A stretch of 64,000 nucleotides of DNA from Phlyctochytrium arcticum (taxonomy: Eukaryota; Chytridiomycota; Chytridiomycetes; Chytridiales; Chytridiaceae). A model generated the notes under the pieces. It searched no databases, was not told where the DNA came from, and saw nothing but the letters and a program-made list of their open reading frames with translations. Made by a program: the position numbers and the translations under genes. Positions 53,801-63,697 of the stretch are shown piece by piece (position 1 is the first letter of the stretch; every line of letters starts with the position of its first letter). The stretch is taken from assembly GCA_025602905.1 (NCBI GenBank), contig JAHLKI010000035.1:124001-188000 (forward strand), in the 5' to 3' direction.

Positions 53801-54077
53801 GCGGCCCCCTCTACGGGATATTACCAACCAAGCCTTGAATCCAGTCGACGTCGCTCAGCAAAACACCAAGTTTTACATCAAGACATCGAAACTTGAAAAG
53901 CCGCCATCTTCTATTTGCTCATGTCCCATTCTTGATCAAACTATTTGCCCTCATCTCAGGAGACTAATTACCGAGAACGAATTCATCTGGTGGATGTACA
54001 ATATGGCCACCCCACTAAAAGAAGATGACTTCGTAAGAGACGAAGAAGATGAAGAAATTACTGAGGAGCTGTGGTAA
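50889..54077 (+). CDS. Putative DDE-type transposase of copy 2 (1025 aa, three exons)
   Basis: Exons are 50889-51690, 51746-52663 and 52720-54077; phases close. The N-terminus holds YTCITCRTTK and TFCKKCWSHL, a paired-CxxC finger in the same place as in the copy 1 protein. A Thr/Pro/Val-rich linker follows, with repeated TPV units. The core blocks are KMDDF (Asp363/364), ITGDFYVW (Asp528), PDAMHIALNAQQA, then LPLFIRYRKKNYVTIVLH and ASSEDLEVFHSLLRACIR (Glu726). A basic PPKKKRKKA stretch looks like a nuclear signal. A C-terminal Cys/His cluster (ICSCPILDQTICPHLRRL) may bind metal. Identity with the copy 1 protein is confined to the core blocks, so the two are old relatives. The role as transposase is inferred from position and conserved acidic residues. 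Confidence 0.88.
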
Positions 54078-54490
54078 GTAACGCATGTCAACTTGCGACT
54101 TCTTCATCTTACTTACTTGAAAGCAGATCTGATATGTATCAACCGCCAGAACCGCCCCACCAAATGAGTGCTGCTTGTGTCAACTCCCCAAGAACTATAG
54201 TAAGTATAAGATATCCAATTTTGAAGCGATTCCGTCCGAGCCCAAGGCCCCTACCGTGCAATATACACATCCTCGTTACTCTTCTTCAATCGAAAATGCC
54301 GTAGAATAGGCTAGTTTCGTTAGTATACCCTGTCTTTTTTTCTATATACCTCAGCTTGGATACGTTTGGAACGAAATGAGTAATATCGGGACGCTTGTTC
54401 GAGGGGTTTTTATTAGTTCTCTTCCGCCCAAGAAGAATCCCTGGGGAAAGAATCTGCGGGTGGAGGTGGCTGTGCAGTGCATAATGACAG

Positions 54491-54511
54491 AAATGGGACC
54501 CGTGCGCTGGG
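54491..54511 (-). repeat. Right terminal inverted repeat, copy 2
   Basis: This is the exact inverted partner of 50481-50501. About 410 bases separate it from the transposase stop. Confidence 0.95.
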
Positions 54512-54519
54512 GTTGCGTG
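54512..54519 (+). repeat. 8-base target-site duplication, right
   Basis: GTTGCGTG, identical to 50473-50480. Confidence 0.92.
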
Positions 54520-54675
54520 TGGGAATCATGTGGCTGAATGTCCAAATGTTCGGGCCACTGCATAGTTGTTCGATTGGTAGGAAGTATTATTTAACAATAC
54601 AAGTGTGTGAAATGGAGGGTCTGAAGTTAAACGTTTATCAACGCCAAGGTGTGGGATTGGGCACCTTGAGATATG

Positions 54676-57411
54676 TCAGGTAATGCTCTGCCGTCTTATA
54701 AAGCTGAAACGTACCGGGTAAGCCCATCTATTATCCGGAATAATATCCGGACCCATCAATCGAACCGCGGCATCTCTAGGACCATAAAAGTTGGACAAAC
54801 TGGTCCCAAAAACAGCGATCTTCGGCGGGGCTGCAGCTTGTAACTGTGCACTTAACTGCTGAGCTGGGATGCTCTCAACCTCAGTATCATTTCTGTGCTC
54901 CACTTGAGCCAAAGAATCTTCGGTGCTAAGGTGCGGACTAGTCCTAGACTTGATCTGTGTCTGCTCTGGTTGAGTTTTGGATTGGACGTCGCTCATACTT
55001 TTTCCCCTTGGTATGGACAGTCGATTTACAGACTCGATGATGCTCTTTGACAGCCGGATATGTGACATTTCGCTTCCTACTTTTCGGCGACCGCCACGTT
55101 TTCGCCGCAACTTTTGCTTCACTTCGGTGGCTGTAACATCATTGCTACCATCCGCAAGTTCGGTAGGCTCCGCTGGGGTAGGTGGAAGAGATGGTGTAGG
55201 CTGAATTGCGGCAATGAAAATGCCATTGCCGGTCTGCTCTGATGGAGGTATTTTAAGACATTCTTCTACGCTCATGTCATTAGAAGACCGCTGGGGCGTG
55301 TGTGTATATTTGCCTCAAGTGCAAACCTAGTTCGAAATCATCGTGTCTCTCAACCGGCACTTCGGGTAGCACATATGCCAACTCCCACGGAGTCGGCGTG
55401 GATGACAATGCCTCCATTACCACCTGCTCATTCTCTTCCGGATGGATTGAGCGGGTAATGTACAACACCATCTGAACATTTGGAACTGATTCACTGGTGA
55501 ATAAAAAGACAAAGCATTCATCTCGCATTCCCTTACATGACAGAGCGTGTCTCAGCATGCCAAGCTGTTGGGTTTTCAACGACCACAGATCTTTTTGCGA
55601 GTATTGATCATTCGGAAATTCTAAACATGATTAAGTCCGGTGGTGGGAAAGTAATACTTTCAAAAGGCCAGCATACCCTCCTCTTGCAGTAAGTACCCGA
55701 GTTTGTCCAGAACGGCCGAACCAGAATTTGGTGGCTCAACTACAACCACTGATACCTGACTATCCATTAAGTGTCAATTCGGAACCAAGCTCTTCACGGC
55801 GTACCTTTGCGAATCTCGGATCTTGCGGATTTACATCGACAAAGTCTTGCTCGAGTATCTCTATATCTACTCAAGATAAGTCTACCAGAATTCACAGTCT
55901 TTCACAGGGCGGTCGTACTTTCGCATCCCTGTGCTTGACAATGCATGCGAAAAGAGTCCAGCCGGCCGGGTCGAGATTCACAGGCAATCAGCTTTCCCAT
56001 TCCGTCAATGACAGAGGCCAAATGCAGAGCCTTTATACCTGATTGCGGGATTAGATTAAGTAAGTTGAACAATATCATTTCCCTTTACCGCATCCAGCTC
56101 GTGCATCCAGAATATGAATTTCGCCAAACTGAGATGATAGTGCAGGAAGTAGCGTACGAATATGTTGAGGTCCCCAGAAGTTTGTCTTATCCTAGAAACG
56201 CCACGAGATTGGCACACTGGCCAGATATAGTATGTAGAAGCTACACACCTCAAAGATGAGTTTTCCATCGACTATAAACCTACTGGCCTTGATGTCAGAG
56301 AAGCGAGTAGGGCTCACTACCAGTAAATCATCAAAATCTGGATCAACGATGATGTCCGTTTGACCTCTACACTAAAGATATGAGTATGAGAGGCTGCGCA
56401 ATTTCTCAGCGTCAGGGCCCACCTTTCGTCGGCGTACCGGGAGAGGTCGTTCATGATTTGTGCTCGAGTAGTCTTCTTTGTGTTAACGCGAAGACACTTT
56501 GGCATCTCGACTATAGCATTTTATGAGTGTCATATAGTATGCCAAACCCGCAAAACAAGCGAACCGGCGATGAATTCTTTTTCTCGAACATTCTCAGGGA
56601 GAACATTGGCCATTTGTTCCTGCGCTGTTTGACCGCTAGCTCTCCTCTCGACGCGTATTCTGGCATAAGCGGCCCCCAGCTTCACCTCGAAGTTTCTTAA
56701 ACATTCATCCAGAGATTTCACTTTCTCTACAGCCATCTTATCTGCCGGTGTGTGATTCGGTGGCAGGCGATATGATATAGAAGGGTATCGGTGATAGTTG
56801 AAGTGATATTTCATAAGATCGTATAGCATGACTTTCACCAAGCCTAGGTCATTGAGAAACTAATGTGACCTTGGTCAATGGAAGTGGGGTCTTCGCCCAT
56901 GGGCCAAAAATACTCGCATACCTCGGTATGGTAAACTAGGAACTGCGTCTTGACAAGGATGATATCAATATATGTCAAATCTGTTTCCCGAATGTAAGCA
57001 AACACTTATGCATGGAGAATTTGGACACTCAAACTTGCATTTCATAGTCCCATATACAAGCTTCAACACTGTGTCCCCCATTGTACTTTTCCCTGCGACA
57101 TCTAGTCCTCCTGATTTTGATTTCCGGAGCGGTGCCGCGCCCACAAATACACTTTCATTGACAATATTCTCCAATGTCTCGGCTGCTACAATCAGTTCGG
57201 CATAAGAGTGTTGTTTGGTGGTATCAGTATCGTCCAGTAATGAAAAGGACTTTCGCAGGCTGAGTGATGATGCAGCAGTCGCAGTTGATTCACGTCGCGA
57301 TAGGGATGCCGCAGAAGGGCCTCCCGGAGCCAACGATATGTCTGAGTGGTACGCCCGTAGCCCATGCCGCCTTGGGCTGGCAGGCCGATTCATAGCTGAA
57401 ACCTTGCTCAT
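54676..57411 (-). CDS. NSUN5/RCM1-like RNA methyltransferase homologue lacking both catalytic cysteines
   Basis: The start ATG is at 57411 (MSKVSAMNRPASPRRHG). The N-terminal family region reads YAELIVAAETLENIVNES, then LVKVMLYDLMKYHFNY, then PKCLRVNTKKTTRAQ. The Rossmann core reads LIFEDKTNFWGPQHIRTLLP, motif I ILDARAGCGIKALHLASVI, then QDFVDVNPQDPRF. Where active NSUN enzymes have DPSCSGSG, this one has EPPNSGSA; where they have YSTCSI, it has LYITRSIHPEENEQVV. Both the attacking and the release cysteine are thus replaced (Asn and Arg). ECLKIPPSEQTGNGIFIAAI matches the family's C-terminal strand. A basic tail (KQKLRRKRGGRRKVG) suggests nucleolar targeting. RCM1/NSUN5 methylates one cytosine of large-subunit rRNA; this protein is probably not catalytic. 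Some exon ends, and the 3' end, are approximate. Confidence 0.82.
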
Positions 57412-57606
57412 TCTCGTCTTCAATTCTGACGTTTTGGCACCTCTCGTCTGGTCACACCTCTGTTCAAACTTCCAAGCCCCGACGCTTACGTACGAGACGG
57501 AGCTAATATCGCCAAAAGTGGATACATTGCAAATCTTTGGGCGATGGACGCTTCATGAATCGAGCAAACAGAGGAAACCGCTCAACACTTTCACGCTGCC
57601 ACTATA
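57412..57606. promoter_or_regulatory. Shared divergent promoter of NSUN5-like and RPA49 genes
   Basis: Only 195 bases separate the two start codons. No TATA box is obvious. Both gene families act in the nucleolus, so co-regulation is plausible. Confidence 0.5.
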
Positions 57607-59287
57607 ATGTCCAAAGGGAAAGCTTCCAAGGTGCGACCGTCTGGTGAAGGAGACTTCATCAGGACAGTTGATACCGAGGGTGCTGATGTAGATTCGCCTA
57701 TTTTAGGTAGGAACATTAGTGTCTTGTGCCAGCTTTGCAATTTTAACAAACTTTCTCGGCAGCGTCATTTCCGGATTTTCCAACAAAACCCTCAACATTG
57801 AATTTCGTCAACTATGCTCGTACGAAAGATGATGAATCTGGTGGTGCGAAGCGACGACGGATCGTTGTTGGCGAAACGTCGAGCATTGAATATGTTGCCA
57901 GTAATGCTGGACAACACAACTTCTGCCGGTATGTTGAGGAGGGCCTTGAAATCGACTTGCTCTTATATCCCGGTACTGTTGTAGCTACGTGGTTGGCGTA
58001 TACGACAAGAAATCCCAACAACTGTCATTGCAAGAAGCCGAAGTCTTTCGAGTGGATACAATCGTCAAGTCGTTGAAGCACCACGTCTCTCGACATGTTG
58101 GGGAGAAGGTATGCTATAGCGATTTCGCATTGGAAGGCATCCCCTCATTTACATGTTCCACGATAGAATACACTTGCTCGCAACACTTTGGGCGAGGCTT
58201 TCGGAACTCGAAAGCGACGCCAAGCTATTAAAGCTCTGGAAAAGAACGAGGTTGATGTAGCGGGCTTGGCCGAAGTCGAAGATGCTATTAAAGAAACAAT
58301 AGACGAGAAATCCATGGGCCTACCGACAAGGGGTAAGTTCTGTCTTCTGGACGCCTCTGTCCATTCGCACACCGCGATACTGACGACCGGTGCAGAGGAG
58401 GTCATGAAAGAAGCGCAAAACGATCGCAGCATTCCACCGTACAATATGAATGTACGAACAACCCGGTTCTTCGTCGTTTCTTTACAGTATTGATTGTCTC
58501 CTAGGCCACGTCACCTTCGGAAGTGTACAATCCTGATGACTTGATATCGCCATTGGACTTGAATGCCCTAAATATCAAGGAGCTTGTCAAAGCTCGTAAC
58601 ACTGAGACAGTACAGAAGCTGATTAAGCCCATCACGTAGGTTCCATCGGGGTCTTTGTCAATGGCCTTTGCATTTACAACCATCTTGAGCAGCACTTCCA
58701 AATGGATCACAGAGCGCATCTGTCAAGTGCTGAAAGCGAAAAATGACACTGTGACCATTCGGAGGGTAAGATTTCGCCTCTTCGTGGAGACGTTGGCTGA
58801 ATACTAAAATTACCGCGTGTTGTAGCTGGTGTATCTCGCCTATCTGATGAAGTTCCACAACCTGAAAATAAATGATCTTAACAGCGACAATCTTTCGGCT
58901 CGACTGGGAGGAGTGCCTCAAGTAATATGTGAATCCCTGATTCTGAAATTTACGGAGTACCAGGAGGATGAAGGACGAAAGCGATATCGCATGACCCCCA
59001 AACTGACAGATCTGTTGCGAGCATACATCTTGGCCATTTGCCTCACAGTGGATGGCTTCAAGGTGAATTCGACAGAAATCGCTCGCGATTTGAAGATACC
59101 TGCGAAGCAGTAAGTGATGACCGCCATTGTCTTGGCTTTGCTCTTGTCCTAACCAACTGTTTCAAGGATGCACGATATTGCCCGAGAGCTTGGGTGTAGG
59201 TTTCAGACATACACGACTGACGATGATAAGACGAAGAAAATCATGGGGTTATCTGTCCCATTGTCTTTTCCACAACGCACTCGTTAG
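57607..59287 (+). CDS. RPA49: RNA polymerase I subunit A49 (RPA49/POLR1E), 406 aa, nine exons
   Basis: Exons are 57607-57706, 57763-57928, 57985-58108, 58167-58332, 58396-58451, 58505-58635, 58693-58765, 58826-59109 and 59167-59287; all phases close. The N-terminal dimerisation part reads FPTKPSTLNFVNYAR and YVVGVYDKKSQQLSLQEAEV. The family block GEAFGTRKRRQAIKALEKN and the linker IPPYNMNATSPSEVYNPDDL follow. The C-terminal tandem winged helix reads LVYLAYLMKFHNLK, LTDLLRAYILAICLTVDGF and IARELGCRF, ending LSVPLSFPQRTR. A49 pairs with A34.5 and promotes initiation and elongation of rRNA transcription. Confidence 0.95.
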
Positions 59288-59536
59288 AGACTTCACATGA
59301 GCATGTCACTTATTTCATTTCATATTTTTAAATTAACTTATTGCAACTATACCTTGTAGATCGTGTAAATACCTCCCTCGTTATCTGCTTGAGCATATGC
59401 GTTGTTATCTTGCCATTGCAAAGGAATGTGCAAGTGCAGAAGTTTCTCCTTCAAGTTTGGCTTTTCTGATGTCGTTGATTTGTGTATGTAATTTTAGAAA
59501 GCATAAACTAATGGAGCCGGCCGGTTCTATACCTAG
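59288..59536. other. Gap between convergent genes
   Basis: This AT-rich 249-base spacer probably holds the 3' ends of RPA49 and the acetate kinase gene. No gene is seen. Confidence 0.4.
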
Positions 59537-61085
59537 CTATTCACTAATATGAACGAGTTGCATCACATCGTTTGCGATTTCAAATTCCTCATCCGTTGGA
59601 ACTACTAACACTCGCATCCCATCGTTGCCACGTGTTAAAGACTTCACTTCTGAGGTAGAACTCAGCTCGTCGTTCAATGCCCAGTCAATTTCCACATCTT
59701 TTAAAAGCGTATTGCTCAAAGACTCCAGGACACGTTTCCGGGCGCGGGCAGAATGTTCCCCAATCCCCCCAGTGAAAAGTATACAATGCGCAGGGTTTAG
59801 CGCCGTATGGTAGCTCCCGATGTATGTAGTAATCCGATACTAAACAAAGAATATGAAACGTTTAGTAAATCTACAGATCCGATCATCAGCTGGAGTATTC
59901 CTTACACAAAACATGTCGAACGCGAGCCGCGCTCGGTCCCGATCTTCCTTGGACTTGCTTTTGTCATGTCCATCCATGATCTCAATAACATTCTTTATAT
60001 TTGATTCGCCACAAATACCCTTCAACCCAGATTCTCTGTTCAGAATCTCCTCCACGCGGGACACGGTGGGGTGTCGAACTTTGTGACCTCCTTTGTGTCC
60101 GGGTGCGTCGTCAGAAATGTCAGTAGAAGGAAGAACGGGCACGCGCTCAGTCAATGGGCTCTGCACAGCAGTCTTGTCATCTTTGTCCTCTGAAAACATG
60201 TGAAATGCTGCTACCGGGTCAACATCCCCGCAGCGCGAGGCCATGAGTAGCCCCGAGACGGGGGTATAGCCCATTGAGCAGTCGATACTCTTGCCCGCTC
60301 GAATGGCGCATGCAGACGACCCATTTCCCAAATGCAGCGAGATGATATTCATCTTATCGTTGCCAGTAAAGGAAGCCGCAGTTCGGGACACATAAGCATG
60401 CGAGATACCATGGAAGCCGTATTTTCGGATATGATGACGCTCAGAAGGTTCGTATGGCAATGCATATCGCCACGTAGCTTCGGGCATTGTCTGATGGAAA
60501 GCCGTGTCAAACACACCGACCTGTGTGATATGCGTGCTCTTTGAGGGATACATTTCAAAGCATTTCTTGATCAACTGCACAGCTGCAGCATTATGAAGTG
60601 GTGCCAGGATCGAAAGATCTTCTAATTCGGGAAGCGTCTTCTGTTCGTCTAAAATAGTTGGCTCTAGAAAACGAGTTCCCCCATGCACAATTCTATGCCC
60701 AATGGCATGTAGATTTGACAGGAACTCGGGGTGATGCAAGTTGATTTGATCTAGAAGATGGCTAAAGACGTTGCCGTGAGTAGTGACGGGGTCCCCAGCA
60801 AGGTTATCAATGGTAAAGTCAGAGCTATCATCCCCCTTCATAACCGTCGCCGAGAATGTAGTCTGTTCCTTGCCGACAGCCGATGCGGTAGCCTTGAACA
60901 ATACGTCCAGTTTTGGAGTGTCATCAGTGTTTACCCCAGACTGGAGACCGAAAATGCGGAGCTTGATGCTCGAACTGTGATTGTTTTTAGGTGGTATGGA
61001 AAGGCGGGCCTACGCTCCTGTCTGACCTTCCTGCGTTAACCACCAGTATCGTCCTCTGGCCGTTGTTCTTCGTGTTGGTACTCAT
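59537..61085 (-). CDS. Acetate kinase, 476 aa, three exons
   Basis: Exons are 61085-61027, 60974-59906 and 59839-59537, closing in frame. The start reads ILVVNAGSSSIKLRIFGL, the family's first phosphate loop, restored only by splicing. Further blocks are AIGHRIVHGG, LAPLHNAAAV, GVFDTAFHQTMPE, KYGFHGISHAYVS, ISLHLGNGSSACAI, GYTPVSGLLMASRCGDVDP and LFTGGIGEHSARAR. The enzyme interconverts acetate plus ATP with acetyl phosphate. Compared with the usual 400-430 residues, an extra ~45-residue segment rich in Asp, His and Pro lies after the HMFSEDKDD region. Fungi that have this enzyme usually pair it with phosphoketolase; no such gene lies in this window. The gene is divergent from the DUF6604 gene. 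Confidence 0.96.
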
Positions 61086-61216
61086 CGCGGTGCTGATCGC
61101 TGTAGCATGAAACAGTGTCAAGAGGCCCCGTTCGACCGCGTGAAGCCTTTCCTGGCTTGACAAATTGCTCCACAGGCTGACTCTGAAAGGTGAACAGCAA
61201 CAGTTGACAAAGGAAC

Positions 61217-63697
61217 ATGTTTTCAAAACTTCCAGCCTTCCTGGCGGACAGCAACAAACGGTACAAGGAAGACACAAGCAGACTTGCCCACTGGCTAGCG
61301 ACAACCAGTAAGTGCCTCGGCCGTGAGCTGGATATTCAGCAGGTTGCTCAACCGCAAGCGGCCCCGTCAAAACGACTCAAAGGAAAGGCCCGCAAGGCTG
61401 CAAGAGAGAAAGAGGGAAGAGTGCGAGGACATGAGGCTCCCGGGACAGGTGCTGCTACTCCGCGGCGGCCAGCCACCAAGTCCATATTGACCGTCAAACA
61501 ATTTAAAGAGCTTGCCAACTATATCGTTCAAGCTGGTGTTACGGTTCCTAGCTATGTCCTTTCCCTCGCAGAGCGTGCCATCGCAGTGCGCAAAGAGTGT
61601 TCCGATTATTTCCGGCAGGTGCCTGGCAAGTCTCAGAGTGAGCTCAAAAGTGACAAGACACATTGGAACTTTATAGAAGTTCTCCAGAATGTGGCGGACA
61701 TGTTGCGCCCGTTGTGCCCTCGAAATGTCGAGGCTACGGAGCCGGTTCAGGATGCTGCGAATGCCGATGAAACTGTAACACTGGAAAACAAGTTTGCTTT
61801 GCTTGACTTTGAAGACCTCCCAGACGAACTTGCGATTGATGAATCAAGTCCATTGAGCTCGAGCTTACCCGCCGCATACGAAATAGACCATCAGGAATAC
61901 GATGTTGAAGAGGATGATTCAGAGGTCTTTTTCAGTGTGTACTGCCTGTTCAAGGATCTTGCCAACATCCGGGCGTTTATTCAGGATCTTTGGAAAGAGT
62001 ACAAGGCTGGGAAGGTCGACCTGGTCACAGCTTCGGTCACGACAAATACTGCCCTGGAAATGATTCATGATTTACAGGAAGATTTTACCACCCTCCATCC
62101 CCTCATCGAAGACTATGCGAGCGCTCGAGACATACTATACTTATCGGTTGCTTTGAGGCGAGGAGAACATCCGAACAGTACGACCAACACTTCAGGGGAC
62201 TTTAATCCGCGCATGGTAGATGTTCTGGAGTTCCTTTACATACCTGCACAATCATATTTGGAAACGCTGAGCCAAGTCATACAGCCCAAAACATGTCCCA
62301 TTTACAACGGACAGTATGGCTATTATGATCCGAGCAATGCCAGCTCCGGACTTACGTATGACCAAAGGTGCTGGGAAGACCGTCGGCTACTTATGGAGAT
62401 TATGCCTGAATTTGTGCTCATGGCAAATATGGACATCGACTTTCCGGTGGAGGATGTTCTCAGCGCTGAGTTTGCACGGTTTGCAAAGACCAAAGAGTTG
62501 TCACTGGCTCTAATATTTGGAACGCAAGTCTTTCTTGACATCCATCACATCATGGAAAAGCAAGTAGGGCGTGGCTTTGTGGAACTCCAACTGACGGGTG
62601 CTGATCTGCTAAAATCATTGAAAGCGCGACAGGCCAATATGTCCAAAGTGCCAAGTACATGGCCTAAGCAGAACGAGAAGTGTTTCACACAATTTGAACT
62701 GATGGTTGAAGAATGGATCCTGAAAGACCGATTGCAGCTCATTAGTACGAGCGTTCGCGAGACCGCTGCCTACCGCGTTAATGCTCGTCATTCGTATCTC
62801 CTTCTCAAGTGGCACCCATGGCTCAGTGGCATGCTTCAATTTCAGGCTTATCTTACATTTCAGGAATTGGGAATTGTTTACGCAAACGCGTGCGGCTCGA
62901 TTATGTACGTTGCTCATCTTTATGAGGCGTGCAAGCATTCCATTGTATTGGGAGAAAACAAGCTTTGGGATGATATGGAATGGGTCATGCAAACGCATGG
63001 CAAGGAACGCATGTTTCGCGGACGAGTCCCACAGACGCCGCTAGAATCCCTGAAAAGCTTCTGTCTAACGATGGGAATGTCTCCGGCCGAATTCTCATCA
63101 GATCGATTGCGGAGACCCAAGAAAGCACCTGCGTTTGTTTCACACCCAAACGGCCCAATAGGTCTCACGGAAAGTACGACCGTGTCGCTCATATTTCGCC
63201 CTCGCCTTTGTTACAAAACAGGACAGCCGTTTACTATTGAGCATGTGAACGTTGCTCTCCAAAGAATCATGTCGACTGCTTCTGGTGGTCCATTATCAAA
63301 GTTACAACTGCAATGGGACCGTAGACATTGTTTGACACCCCTGCAGCTGCTTGTTGTTTTGAAAAACGGATTACGGTCAGAAAAAGACATGCTTCGCTTC
63401 GGCTATCTGTCCATGCATACTCGATGTATGAATATATTACAAGATCTGCATCAAGCTTTAGATGTCACACTCACGCGATATTTTGGACCGCAGTATCTGG
63501 AGGATGAAACTCAGCTCCCATTTGTCATCGGGTATCTGCTTCAAATATCGACAGGATCGGAGGCGATCAAGCAGAAACTGAAACTTAAAGATGCTGATTG
63601 CAGCAGCAAACTCATGCACAAAGCGGGAGAGACTTTGTCGCCGTGGCTCGAGAAGGAAGGCAATTTTGAGTTGGTCAAGATGAAGTCACGCAAATAG
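61217..63697 (+). CDS. DUF6604-domain protein, 826 aa
   Basis: This is a single exon with an ATG at 61217. The N-terminus matches the fungal DUF6604 layout: LADSNKRYKEDTSRLAHWLA, then a basic KRLKGKARKAAREKEG, then LTVKQFKELANYIVQAG, then LSLAERAIAVRKECSDYF, then THWNFIEVLQNVADMLRPLC. The rest is helical, with acidic stretches and no recognised enzyme motif. The family is common in fungi and its function is undescribed as far as I know. The ATG lies 131 bases from the divergent acetate kinase start, so the two may share a promoter. Confidence 0.85.
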   Translation: MFSKLPAFLADSNKRYKEDTSRLAHWLATTSKCLGRELDIQQVAQPQAAPSKRLKGKARKAAREKEGRVRGHEAPGTGAATPRRPATKSILTVKQFKELANYIVQAGVTVPSYVLSLAERAIAVRKECSDYFRQVPGKSQSELKSDKTHWNFIEVLQNVADMLRPLCPRNVEATEPVQDAANADETVTLENKFALLDFEDLPDELAIDESSPLSSSLPAAYEIDHQEYDVEEDDSEVFFSVYCLFKDLANIRAFIQDLWKEYKAGKVDLVTASVTTNTALEMIHDLQEDFTTLHPLIEDYASARDILYLSVALRRGEHPNSTTNTSGDFNPRMVDVLEFLYIPAQSYLETLSQVIQPKTCPIYNGQYGYYDPSNASSGLTYDQRCWEDRRLLMEIMPEFVLMANMDIDFPVEDVLSAEFARFAKTKELSLALIFGTQVFLDIHHIMEKQVGRGFVELQLTGADLLKSLKARQANMSKVPSTWPKQNEKCFTQFELMVEEWILKDRLQLISTSVRETAAYRVNARHSYLLLKWHPWLSGMLQFQAYLTFQELGIVYANACGSIMYVAHLYEACKHSIVLGENKLWDDMEWVMQTHGKERMFRGRVPQTPLESLKSFCLTMGMSPAEFSSDRLRRPKKAPAFVSHPNGPIGLTESTTVSLIFRPRLCYKTGQPFTIEHVNVALQRIMSTASGGPLSKLQLQWDRRHCLTPLQLLVVLKNGLRSEKDMLRFGYLSMHTRCMNILQDLHQALDVTLTRYFGPQYLEDETQLPFVIGYLLQISTGSEAIKQKLKLKDADCSSKLMHKAGETLSPWLEKEGNFELVKMKSRK

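Larger units (their letters stand above)
50481..54511 (+). mobile_element. DNA transposon copy 2 (CAGCGCA-ended family), 4.03 kb, apparently complete
   Basis: The ends are perfect 21-base inverted repeats (50481-50501 and 54491-54511) beginning CCCAGCGCACGGGTCCCA. They are flanked by a perfect 8-base direct duplication, GTTGCGTG. One three-exon gene (50889-54077), with no stop or frameshift in the spliced frame, fills the interior. Perfect ends, target duplication and intact gene suggest recent insertion and possible activity. An 8-base duplication is known for hAT, P, Merlin (8-9) and Kyakuja/Dileera/Zisupton elements, but the encoded protein does not show a signature of these that I recognise. 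Confidence 0.95.

Noticed and set aside
50481..54511. hAT or KDZ assignment of the transposon on the 8-base duplication alone
   Set aside because: Duplication length is shared by several superfamilies, and the protein lacks the hAT C-terminal dimerisation block and the KDZ signatures that I know.
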